From Sphaerulina vaccinii (Eukaryota > Ascomycota > Dothideomycetes > Mycosphaerellales > Mycosphaerellaceae): DNA of 64,000 bases. The translations under genes were made by a program, and so were the position numbers. Below the pieces are notes generated by a model that was not told the DNA's origin, made no database searches, and saw only the letters and a list, made by a program, of their open reading frames with translations. Positions 42,956 through 52,937 of this stretch are shown in pieces (the first letter of the stretch is position 1; each line of letters opens with the position of its first letter). The DNA is taken from positions 1,054,001 through 1,118,000 of the forward strand of contig JAKUDP010000012.1 of NCBI GenBank assembly GCA_022570795.1, given 5' to 3'.

Positions 42956-43112
42956 GCAAAACAAGCGAAACGTCCTTACGAGGTAATGAGTGGCGCTCTC
43001 AGAAAGGCGGCCTAGTCTGACTAGACTAAGGCCCAATCAAGCGCATTCAAGCTGTCAAACATCGGGCATACCGACGACTTACTGACCGAGCCACGGAGGT
43101 GTACGATCGCTG
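42956..43112 (-). ncRNA. tRNA-like Pol III-type unit, copy 11
   Basis: Most diverged head in the array (CAGCGATCGTACACCTCC), core CAGTAAGTCGTCGGTATGCC, end CGCTTGTTTTGCC. Sister of copy 10, with a longer hairpin CCTAGTCT/AGACTAAGG near 43011-43030. Confidence 0.5.
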
Positions 43113-43920
43113 AAAGTGAAGACAGTCGGATCGTATATGACCCTGACTTATTGCTGCTACCATACTCGACCAGGTCCGAAGTTCTATGTCCCGAAAACAG
43201 GGTATAGGGGTATATCGAACGCAGGGCTTGCAACGATCGACCTCGACAGTATAGCGCAAGCAGTACTATAAGTTACTCGAAAGTTTGGGTGCTTGTAACA
43301 GTTTAATATCCGATCACAATACCATACCGAATAAGTGGTGCCGTATTCTGTATGTGATTGTCGTACGCTTGATTGGTGGGTGATTATTTGATTTCGTTCG
43401 TAACTTCGTGGACATGTACCGTCAATCAATCTCTAAAGATTTTGATGCAGCTACGCTGTCCAGTTCGTAGATGTGATCCACACCTTCTCCTAGCGTTGGA
43501 CAGGAGATGGGTGCAGATATTTTTCACATGCACGAAATGAATGGCTCGGTCCTCAGATGGCTCTGCGCGAAGCATATCGACCAAGCTGTCCCGTTCGCGT
43601 ATGCGTTCCAGAGCCTGTCTTTAGCCTACTCGGAGACGTTGCTGTGATCTGACGGGAAGCGAGCACACTGGCTCCCGGCCCTTCCTATAGCTGCACGTCG
43701 ATTGTAGCAGTGAATCTGATCCAAAGGCGAGGAAAGCAAAGCTGCCCGGTAGCAGAGAGGAGTGACCAGACGATCGTCGCGAAGAATTTAGTTCTCTACA
43801 CTCTGAAGGGTATCAAGCAGCTACAGGTAGGGCCAATCTTCGCATATTCTGACTTCGTCGAGCATCGAGCAGCAGTAGTCGAGGTATGGATGTTCCGCGA
43901 TGCTGAGAGCGAGGACAACA
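43113..43920. other. Intergenic region after the tRNA-like array
   Basis: Continues with the TATA-like spacer of copy 11, then unremarkable sequence up to the glycosyltransferase gene. No gene supported. Confidence 0.5.
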
Positions 43921-45063
43921 TTAAGTGGTATTGCCAGTACCTTGCATGCTTTCCTTCTCTTGTCGCCAGAACGCCGCGATCTCTTCTTCAAGACTCATCT
44001 GATCTAGCGGGATCTGGTACCCAGAACCTTCCTGCGCTGCGATCTTCACGTACTTCAACATATGCTCCTTGCGCTTGTAGTTTGAGAAGTGCAACATCAT
44101 GTCTCCGGGTTGAAAAATGTTGTCTTTGTATGCGCTTTTCCTTCCTCGGGCTTTGTCGAAGGCATGTGGATTGACATATCGCTTCGGCAGGCTTGAAACT
44201 GAGTCGTCGGAGCTTGGGACTGGTATCTTTCTGAGATCTTTGACAGGTCTGACTGCATTGAACCAGCGAGCTGGCACTATGACTGTGGAGTTCCTGTATC
44301 GCGGCTGGCGAGACACGAATTGCTGCGAGTGCTGATCTTGTTGTGCTTGAAGCTTTACTTCTGGTCTGTAGCGATGGAAAGCAATGGTATCTACCAAGTA
44401 TTTTGCAGACCATTGATCAACTCGCAGGAAGAACGCTCCAGTGTCGAGGCCATTGTAGTCTCGCGTGACTAGTGCGTTGATGTGGGACAGATCCAAGTAA
44501 TCTTCCTCAGGCGGCAGAAAGATGTCAAGAGGAACGTTTCGGTTCATGACTAGGACGTCAGAGTCGACCCAACTGTGCTCAGGTGTCAGATTTGGTACCA
44601 TTGACGAAACTCTTGCCACGACTTACAAGAGCCATTTCGTGCGTCTCTTTTCTGGCTTCTCCAATTCTTCCAGTACTACTTGGAGCATAAAAGAAAGCTT
44701 CGACCAGAACTCATTCATGGGTTGCGAAGTAAGCACTCGCATAGCGTGGCCATGTAGCTTCGCATGATCTTCTTGGTTTTGCAGAGCTCCTTGATAGCGT
44801 TGATCCTCTGCGAAGGCACCATACAGCATCGATACTTTGGTGATCTTCGCACTGTCTGGCTCCTGGCCGGTGGAGCCATAGACTGCTTTAGGTTTCCTGT
44901 CGTCTTCGGCTGAACTGTACACAGATTAAGAACTCGGTGTTGTCGAGACCAATGCTTCATGATGCAGAATTGGACCACTGAACAGTACCGCATTGATAAG
45001 GACCAGACTTAGGATCACTGCCAGGATGTTTCGCTGTACAATATGATCACCTAGAAGTGACAT
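43921..45063 (-). CDS. GT34-like glycosyltransferase (GMA12/MNN10 type), type II membrane
   Basis: Golgi family transferring mannose or galactose from nucleotide sugars. Exons: a first exon from ATG 45063 encoding a membrane anchor (ILAVILSLVLINAVLFSGPI), then 44909-44627, then 44572-43921. The donor of the first exon is uncertain (near 44985-45000). Exon 2 starts the catalytic part: KITKVSMLYGAFAEDQRYQG, HAKLHGHAMRVL, FWSKLSFMLQVVLEELEKPE. The splice 44627/44572 creates KWLFWVDSDVLVMN with the metal-binding DSD, followed by VPLDIFLPP, DLSHINALVTRDYNGLDTGA and FFLRVDQWS. A Gln-rich insertion and PGDMMLHFSNYKRKEHML complete the fold (the HF-x-x-Y-K block is usual). About 335 residues in all. 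Confidence 0.78.
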
Positions 45064-45868
45064 GATCCTCGCTATCTTCCCGCTTTATTGCTAGACCTCG
45101 CATCGTCCGTCCGGATCTCGTCCTGGTTCGTGTCTTGTAGAAGATGGTGTCGAGGATTTCTTAGTAGTAAACATTTCTGCAACTGACGAAACAATTGTAG
45201 GACGTACAGACTTGTTTGCCAACCCACCCCTTATGATCTTGGCCTTCGCTAATCACCGCCAGGTGGCGTTGCCGCGCGCTTCTTGGCTTGGCGGTCAATG
45301 ATGTGCAAATTCTGCTCTTCAATCCTTGCGGAACATTTCGACATCGAAGTCTCACGCCGACCGTCTTCTCGATCTCCAGTATTCTTAAAGCAAGCTGTCC
45401 TTTGTAGCGGTGGATCGCCGCAGGGCTGAGAAGCAAGTGCCAACCTCACGCCATGTCTCACTACTTCAGCTCAGCGGAGTGCCTGCCGAGAAGACCTTGA
45501 ACACTTCAACTCACCTCCACCACGTGGAGTCGCTGGAAGTATAATCGAGATTTTTTGAGTGGTTCATAGCATCTCAGGTCGACGTTGACATGAGTCATGA
45601 TGTCGTTGTCGATGCGAGGTGAAACAAGGATGAGATTGTGGTTCCACCATGGATCATGCTTGGCACAACAAATCTGAATGACCAAGGATAGATGAAGTAC
45701 TTCATGTAACTTCAATGCCGGAAAGTCTCCCTTCAGAGTTTGTTGACTATGGAAGCAGAGATGAGCCTGCGGAACCGTATTGCTCAGTTCTTATAGCAAA
45801 GCGACCCAGCAAGAGAAGCATTGTTGAAGTGATAGCCCTTCCTGCCTGGTAACCACTAAGCGTCAGCA
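45064..45868. other. Intergenic region
   Basis: 805 bp, divergent region between the glycosyltransferase and the 45869 gene. Short frames on the minus strand (45161-45436, 45506-45715) lack support. Confidence 0.5.
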
Positions 45869-46357
45869 ATGGAAGAACTACCGACGACATATCGGCCGAC
45901 GTCACCAGCCAATACCAGGAAGTTGACAAGAACAGAACGGAAAAAACTCAGACGGCACCTTGAAAACGTTGTTCGCAATGGCGGGGACCTGATCAATTCT
46001 CGGACATTCGATGAACACTCGTGGCGAGACTTCCATCCGAATCTGAATACTGTCAGTGAACAGGCCACAGTCTATACTGAGTGGGTGCCGATTGCGAAGG
46101 GCTTGGAGAAATGGCACGAATTCCTCAAACAACGCGCTCGAAAGTGCTTTGAGTTCAGAATCGAAATCCTGGAAACATTCTGCACGAAACTCAACACTGA
46201 CGCTGGGTATGCCTCTGTGATGGGAACCGCGGATGTACACGGCTTATGGCAGGGCGGCGTGAAGAGATCAGTGGTAATGGTTACGGACTTCAGGAGAGAA
46301 GAAGACGGTGTTTGGCTGGTTGTTAAGCAGACTTCTATACCCGGTGTCTGGTCGTAA
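45869..46357 (+). CDS. Hypothetical protein, 162 aa (possibly SnoaL-like fold)
   Basis: Single frame opening MEELPTTYRPTSP. The N-terminal half is basic and helical (TRTERKKLRRHLENVVRNGG). The second half, ending GLWQGGVKRSVVMVTDFRRE and DGVWLVVKQTSIPG, has the strand pattern seen at the end of SnoaL/NTF2-like proteins: a ligand-pocket tail of consecutive beta strands. That resemblance is weak. The opposite strand is also open in part but has no such pattern. Confidence 0.55.
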   Translation: MEELPTTYRPTSPANTRKLTRTERKKLRRHLENVVRNGGDLINSRTFDEHSWRDFHPNLNTVSEQATVYTEWVPIAKGLEKWHEFLKQRARKCFEFRIEILETFCTKLNTDAGYASVMGTADVHGLWQGGVKRSVVMVTDFRREEDGVWLVVKQTSIPGVWS

Positions 46358-47860
46358 GATCGCGACAAGTGGCGGGTTGGAGCACTGGGCGAACCACTCT
46401 AATCGAACACTCTGGAAACTGGTTAACAGGATCCAGGCAGAGGCGATGTGCCATCTTTCGAGGACCAGCAGGGCCATGATAGTTGAGCTTTCGACACAAA
46501 GCTTCATAGGCGCAAAGTGAAGTGGAATCTTTCCGCTCTGGTATCTGGACTCTTGTCTATGGCTCTTTAGACCTCGATCAGGCCCACACGAAGCAATGAC
46601 TAGAAGCCACTTACAAGGAGGCCAATACCGGTACATAGTGTTTGATTGTTGATTGTGACTGTGATTATGGCTTCGCAATTAACAATCAAACAATCACTAT
46701 AATCATAATACCCTCTGGAGCCTCGGGTAGCCTCGTATAGGCGTACTGGATGGGGTGCTAAAGTGCCTCAGGCTCAAATCCGCCGGTGGCAGCAATGGTT
46801 CTGAACCGTTCTGGGATCTTGGGCCTTGTTCTGCTGCTTCTTCTAGCCGATGTCGATATTACTATGGCCTCTAGATTCCATATATGCGTGTCCCCGATAA
46901 CGGCAGCGGTAGTAGCGGGTGGTAGTGATTATGTGATTGATTTAATCACAATCAATCACAATCAGAAGTGATTGTGATTATGGGGTCACAATCAGAGAAT
47001 AATCAACCATCAAACACTATGTACCGGTAGGAGATTCGGCTGAAGATGTTGAGAGCAGCCGTCTCTCCTGCGCAAGTGCTTACGTCTTTGTCAGTTGCAA
47101 GCGGGTCAACAGCGAAGAGTAGAGGCGTACAGATCGTGTTAAGCTGGCTACTTGAGCACCACTGAGGTGGAGGTTCTCCTTGGACTCACGACTTTAGGCA
47201 GAAGATGGCATACGAGTACGCAGCGGGAGGCACAGAACCGTGCCACTCGTCGCTCGTGTACCTGTTGCTTTGCTCCCTTGATCAGACCACGCAGTACCTC
47301 GCAAGATCCTGTCGCCGTTTGGCTGCGAAAATGATCGCGTAGCATGAGAAATCTGCGTGGAAATGCTCGATAGGCTTCATCTGCCGAGCAGGTCGTGGAG
47401 AAGCTCAGCCCGTACTCCATTAGATTGACTATGCAATGCGGAGAATGTGTTGGCGAAGACTCTAGCAACAACCGGGGGCATTGTACGAGTCCTTGCAACG
47501 ACCTGGAAACGAGTGTAGACACCATACGAATCCTGGCAGAAGTGAGGAGACACCATACAAATCCTGCAGAAGTGACCAGATCTGGACAATTTCACCGAGG
47601 CGGGGTCGGCTCATATCAGGACTTCAATACGATGCAGTAAGTATGCTGCAGTGACCAAGAGAATGAGTAAGTACCGATAGCACCTCCCTGGCGGTTCCTC
47701 AGTTCACTGACCACTGCTGCATACAGGCCCCGCGAAGACAACATCAGGAGAAGATACATAAGAGCGGGCATCGCCCAGCGTAACGTTTCTCCTCTCCATA
47801 GACCTCAAATACTTCTTTTTCCAGTACCAAGCGAACGCATATAGTGCACCAACCTCAAAC
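46358..47860. other. Intergenic region with an inverted-repeat element
   Basis: No protein gene supported. The 400-bp element 46628-47027 lies within it. A 30-bp imperfect tandem repeat (AGACACCATAC...CAGAAGTGA) occurs at about 47517-47575. Confidence 0.55.
46628..47027. mobile_element. Short TA-flanked inverted-repeat element (MITE-like), 400 bp
   Basis: Left end CCGGTACATAGTGTTTGATT at 46628 and right end, read inverted from 47027, CCGGTACATAGTGTTTGATG: 19 of the first 20 bases agree, and similarity continues patchily (GTTGATT, GATTGTGA). The element is flanked by TA on both sides (46626-46627 and 47028-47029), the target duplication of Tc1/mariner-type elements. Sub-terminal repeats of CAATCA/TGATTG type fill both ends. 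No transposase frame is present, so it would need one supplied in trans. Confidence 0.75.
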
Positions 47861-48130
47861 ATGCACTTCTTTACCTACGTCAGCACTGCTGTAGCCATGT
47901 TGGCTACCGTCACTGTAGCAGTGACCCCACTTGCTCGCAACGCGGACGGTGCCGTCTGTTGTTGCCCTGGCGGAGTCTGTACGGGTACCACCTGTCCGAA
48001 TGGCGTAAGTATATCTTGAGGTTACATGTACGAGATAGCGGAATCGAATGCTGACCACATATAGTGTGGCCTCGTACGTGGATACAATACCTCTAATGGC
48101 CTTATACTAATCGCCATGCAGTGCTGCTAA
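47861..48130 (+). CDS. Small secreted cysteine-rich protein (effector-like), 53 aa spliced
   Basis: Exons 47861-48004, 48065-48073 and 48122-48130. Introns are 60 nt (GTAAGT, CTGAC branch, TAG) and 48 nt (GTACGT, CTAAT branch, CAG). The product starts with a signal peptide (MHFFTYVSTAVAMLATVTVA) and ends with a Cys-dense mature part, AVCCCPGGVCTGTTCPNG followed by CGLCC: eight Cys within about 23 residues. If intron 2 is retained the frame stays open to the same stop, adding 16 residues and keeping the Cys. Size, secretion signal and Cys density are those of fungal effectors or small surface proteins; no known family is recognised. Confidence 0.6.
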
Positions 48131-49662
48131 TGGATACACTGAGACTGTCAGGGGACATGCGTCGATCGCGTGGATAGTGGAGGGAGTGGTGGTGCTCATG
48201 TCAAATCTGGATGGTTTGTGCTTAGGTCAATGCAATCGAAGAGTCTGATGTGGGAGATGTAATCAGTATCACCCACAGTCTCGCCATTTTAGCGTAAAAT
48301 TCGTGTAGTCTCTCCTTCGCACATGGTCGCAGTAGTTCTCTGCACGCACTTCACAGGCTATTGCTCGATTTGAAAGATCTCAGACAAATGTTGTTGTTGT
48401 GCGGAGAGCGGAGAAAGAAAGGCGAAACAAGGTTGCTGCAGAGTTCACTGATGAACAAATCGAAGCTGGTGACTTTGAGTTTTCATAGCTGGACACCATT
48501 CGAAGGACAGACACTTCTGCTTGGCTTCTACGTTCGATACTAAACCAAACGTATGCTATCTGATGATACTAGGGTCAGATGTATTGTGTTTCCGTGGAGA
48601 TGCACGACGAATACTGGGTCAGAGAGGAGCGGTGGATTCGGGATTATGTTTCCGAAGAGTTCATCGTACATATATATACACTCATTGCTCCGCAGTCTTC
48701 TTCGACTACAGGCACACAAGTGTGGTTCAACAACCACTACGCACGTATACACGAAACGACCACTATCAGCAAGCACGTCTTTGCGCCACATCGAACCATT
48801 CGCAAGACTTTCGACTCGAACTTTCGACATACCTACACTCTCAGGCCACCGTCTTGCCACGTGATGCAAAGAAACGTTGCCGACGAGAACTTTGCAATGC
48901 CTAGAAACGGGGATCTGATCGACGGTCATGTGTTGCGCAGCCGAAGTTATACCAGATCTACCAGGTTGTTGGAATGATCCAGCAAGTGTTCGCGATTAAT
49001 GCATATGCAGCCTGGGGTTCTCCGCATGTTGCTCTTCAGGCCAGACCAGCCTTTCCAGACTATTGAAGGGCATTCCTTCCAGCTTCGAAACTACGAACAA
49101 GCATAGGCGAATGGTCACAAGGTCACAAGTATCTTCCAGGCTTGCCACGAGTTGGCCACGCATGTCGTGGTCGCTTCAATCTCGGTTTCTCCAGAGTTCG
49201 TATCAGTGCCGAGCTTCCCACAAACCTTGGCATAAGCCGGACTGCTCTTCGAGGTCTAGCACAAGCTCGACGGCCGGGCTACGATCCAATCAGAAGCACG
49301 TCGGTGTATGAGACGGAGCGAAGCAAGGGTTCTTCATCGCGTGGTTTCTCCATCTGGGGAAACCTTTTCTCCAGCTTCTGTCCCAGCCTCCGATGACCCA
49401 ATCATATCCTGCGCTTAGCAATGCAAAGCCCTGCAACTCCACTTCTGAGAGGAAACGTTCTTCCATTCCTTTCCCCGTCCATACCAATATCGGCGTTCGT
49501 CGGTATGGGTTATCGGAGACCACGCGACCGGTCTCGTGGCAATCCTAGCGCGCACGCAGAACCATAAAGACCGGCAGTCTCTTCTCAACTGTTTCTTCAA
49601 GGATTTGCTTCCTCACCTCAACCAATTCTGTTAACAAGTCCACCACGCGGACAACAGCAACA
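48131..49662. other. Intergenic region, 1.5 kb
   Basis: Overlapping frames at 48521-48977 on both strands, none convincing. Contains the promoter of the first sugar carrier. No repeat unit recognised. Confidence 0.5.
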
Positions 49663-51544
49663 ATGGCAGATCCAAGGCAAGCATCTGTGTACAGCGAGAA
49701 GAAGGCTGCAGTCGAGGCGGCTGGAGGTCCGCTGCACTTCTCGCATGGCGACGAGCTCAACATGACGCCTTCTTACAAGCAAACTGTGCTTGACGCGAAG
49801 AAGGCCTCCGATGAGGAACAGAAGATGTCGCTCCTGCAAGGTGTGAGACTTTATCCGAAGGCTATCGCATGGAGTCTCCTTATCTCGACATGCATTGCTA
49901 TGGAAGGGTATCAGGTGGCATTAGTCAACAACTTCTACGGCTTTGCGCCTTTCAATGCGAAGTATGGTGAGCCTACTGGCGATCCGGAAGACCCTTTCCA
50001 GGTATGTGGACCTGGTCTGAAAACCCACCGAAGTTCGCTGACATATGTGCATAGGTTCCAGCTCCATGGCAAGCAGGTCTCTCGAACGGTGCCCTTGTTG
50101 GCCAGTTCATTGGACTGTTCATCAATGGATGGGCATCTGAGCGCTTCGGTTACCGCAAGACTGTCATCTTCTGCCTCACGCTTATCATTGCGTATATCTT
50201 CATCTTTTTCTTCGCGCCCAACATCCAGGTTCTGCTTGTGGGAGAAATTCTGTGTGGTGAGTGTCTGCTGTACAAGGAGTCGGTTTGACCACCTACTTAT
50301 CTGTTATCTAGGTATGCCATGGGGAGTTTTCCAGACGCTTACAATTACATACGCCTCGGAAGTGTGCCCAATCGCTCTGCGTGGATACCTGACGACTTAT
50401 GTCAACTGCTGCTGGGGTCTTGGCCAGCTCATTGCGATTGGAGTCATTCGATCCATGTTCACGCGCACAGATGAATGGGCATACCGCGTTCCTTATGCTC
50501 TGCAATGGATGTGGCCAGTCCCACTCGTCATCGGTGTGGCTTTTGCTCCAGAAAGTCCTTGGTAAGTACTGGTGCGTTGCTTTTATACATTGTTTATTGC
50601 TGACAAGTGCGACTAGGTGGCTCGTGCGAAAAGGACGTCTCGCAGATGCAAAGAAGTCTCTGATGCGCCTCACGTCTACCAACCGCGAAACTGATTTCAA
50701 TGCCGATGAGACTATTGCCATGATGAACCACACCACTCAACTCGAACTCGAGACGACCAGCGGAGCTTCATTCCTGGACTGCTTCAAAGGAGCCGATCTT
50801 CGCCGAACAGAGATTGTGTGCATGTGCTGGGCTATTCAAAATCTTGCGGGCAACTCTTTCTCCAACTACTCGACTTACTTCTTGCAACAAGCCGGTGTCA
50901 GCTCAGCAAACAGCTACAACTTCGCAATGGGCCAGTATGCTATCAACATGGTTGGTGTGTTTGGAGCTTGGGGTCTGATGTCTCTCGGCATCGGTCGACG
51001 GACACTCTACCTATATGGTCTGATCATGCTTACCATCCTTCTTCTCATCATGGGCTTCATGGGTCTGGTCAAGGACAAGGAGACTGCCGGACTTGCGACA
51101 GGAAGCATCATGATCATCTGGGCTTTGACATACCAGCTTACAGTCGGTACTGTCTGTTACTCCCTGGTTGCTGAGATCTCTTCTCGCCGTCTGCAGATCA
51201 AGACAGTTGTGCTTGGTCGCAACCTGTACATCGTGGCTGCCATCATCTGCTCAACGATCACTCCATACATGATTAACCCAACTGCATGGGACTGGAACAG
51301 CTTCGCTGGGTTCTTCTGGGCTGGTCTGGCTTTCCTCTGCTGCATCTACACTTACTTCCGTGTACCTGAGCCGAGAGGTCGCACGTTTGCTGAGATGGAC
51401 CTGTTATTCGAGCGAAGAGTGTCAGCACGAAAATTCGCGTCGACTGAGGTTGATGTCTTTGGCGAGACATTGGATAATAGTGTTGTGTCGCAGTACAAAG
51501 ATGGACTTGCTGCTGAGCACTCGGAGATGCCGAAGCAAGGATAA
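49663..51544 (+). CDS. MFS sugar transporter (maltose/alpha-glucoside permease type), 572 aa
   Basis: Exons 49663-50001, 50055-50256, 50312-50561, 50617-51544 give 572 residues. Proton-coupled sugar uptake at the plasma membrane. Visible: long cytosolic N-terminus, RLYPKAIAWSLLISTCIAME (TM1), VALVNNFYGFAPFNAKYG, GLFINGWASERFGYRKTVIF (the RxGR-type loop), VGEILCGMPWGVFQTLTITY, ASEVCPIALRGYLTTYVNCC, FAPESPWWLVRKGR (the PESPxWL motif, restored by splicing), NSFSNYSTYFLQQAGVS, and the last loop FRVPEPRGRTFAEMDLLFER. The pattern fits the alpha-glucoside/maltose permease branch of fungal sugar porters, although the true sugar is not determined. Same strand as the SDR and second carrier downstream. 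Confidence 0.88.
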
Positions 51545-52071
51545 GTGAGATTCGATGCTATATATCCTGCTAATCAATAATGACTTTTCAGATGCATACT
51601 TTCACATTCGCTGCAATAACAAGTCGCAAAAGAAGAGTAATGAGAGGCAAAACAATAGCCCTGGAGAGGCAGATTATCAGCAGGACGCTAACCAGGAGGA
51701 CAAGTCAATATGCTTGGCCTCTACACTGCATTCGCCTAAGTCAAGCATCAGCTATACCGACGACTTACTGGTCTTTCCGCTAGATCACGGACGACTGTTG
51801 GATTCCCATGCTTTTGACTAATAATGTACCTTAAAGTACGCTACCTGGTCACTCTGGTTCTATCGTTCTGAGACACTGCATTTCAGCCAAATATACCCGC
51901 TTCAAGATGAACGATCTGCGAGGCAGCCGTCTTCCCGACTGTCACAGAAGAGCTCCTCACACCGACCCCGCTTCACATTGCAGACCTAATATCGACCACT
52001 GTTCCAGACATTCGAGAGCACGATCCCTACCACGACAGAGCAAGATCGTAAGCTAGGAAACGACATTCACG
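51545..52071. other. Intergenic region with one tRNA-like unit
   Basis: Contains the unit at 51647-51800 and otherwise the promoter of the SDR gene. Confidence 0.5.
51647..51800 (-). ncRNA. tRNA-like Pol III-type unit, copy 12
   Basis: Head CAACAGTCGTCCGTGATC, A-box-like TGATCTAGCGG, core CAGTAAGTCGTCGGTATAGC as in copy 1, end GGCTATTGTTTTGC. Confidence 0.55.
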
Positions 52072-52937
52072 ATGTCTTCAGCACCACCGGCGCCAGTCGT
52101 TGATCCTGCCAAGCTATTCTCACTAGCAGGCAAAACAGCCATAGTCACAGGCGGCTCTGGAGGTCTCGGTACAGCAATGACAATGGCCCTGGCTTCTGGA
52201 GGCGCAGATATCATATCAATCGAGCTGCCCAACGATGCAGGAAGCAAGAATCTCGAGCAGTCTGTCACCAACATCGGAAGATCTATCAAGAAATACGAAT
52301 GCGATGTCAAGAATTCGAAAGAACTGCGAGCCTGCTTCCAACAAATCTGTTATCGCGATGGAATCAAAGCTGATATCTTGCTCAATTGCGCTGGAGTCCA
52401 GCGAAGAGCTGAAGCGGAGGACTTCACTGATGAGGATATCGATCTTGTGATTGATATCAACTTGAAAGCTACTATGATAGCTTGTCAGGAGTTCGCGAAA
52501 CCTTTGCTGAAAGAAGGTCGCCCAGGCAAGATCATCAATATCGCAAGTATCATATCGTTCATTGGAGGCAAGAACATCACTCCTTATGCAGCGTCGAAAG
52601 GTGGTGTGATGCAGTTGTCGAAAGCTTTTAGTAATGAGTGGGCGAGTAAAGGGATTAATGTCAATTCGATACATCCTGGGTGAGTCAGTAGTATATCGAA
52701 GAAGATGGACATGCACTGATGAATAATTGCAGGTACTTCACAACACCAATGACTGAGCAGTATCAGACCGATCCAAAGTACAAGGAGTTCAATGACTATG
52801 TTATGTTGAGGACGCCTGCCAAAAGATGGGGTAATCCGGTTGATTTATCTGGTGCTGTAATCTTCTTGGCTAGTGCTGCTAGTGACTTTGTGACTGGCAC
52901 TGGTATCACTGTTGACGGAGGGTGGACCGGACACTGA
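52072..52937 (+). CDS. Short-chain dehydrogenase, 2-deoxy-D-gluconate 3-dehydrogenase (KduD)-like, 270 aa
   Basis: Exons 52072-52679 and 52733-52937 (53-nt intron) give 270 residues. NAD(P)-dependent classical SDR: TGGSGGLG cofactor motif near residue 26, NCAG, the IASIIS strand carrying the catalytic Ser, and YAASK with Tyr172/Lys176. The C-terminal end has IHPGYFTTPMTEQY joined by splicing and GTGITVDGGWTGH. The overall pattern is that of gluconate 5-dehydrogenase / KduD enzymes, which reduce or oxidise keto-sugar acids from uronates. KduD acts in pectin breakdown, and the gene lies between two sugar carriers on the same strand, so sugar-acid metabolism is likely; the exact substrate is not readable. 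Confidence 0.85.

Noticed and set aside
41278..43112. CRISPR-like reading of the repeated units
   Set aside because: Repeats are long, diverged, carry promoter- and terminator-like ends and lie in a eukaryotic genome with no cas genes; the resemblance is only the repeat/variable alternation.
41278..43112. Complete tRNA genes or C/D snoRNA genes in the array
   Set aside because: Only the 5' head and A-box resemble a tRNA; no anticodon arm, T-arm or consistent B-box could be drawn. CTGATG strings resemble a C box, but no matching D box occurs near the ends.
45161..45715. Short minus-strand frames between the glycosyltransferase and the 45869 gene
   Set aside because: Too short, unsupported by motifs and without plausible exon partners.
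48521..48977. Four overlapping frames of 103-132 codons on both strands
   Set aside because: Mutually overlapping, none with recognisable domains; the signal is compatible with chance openness.
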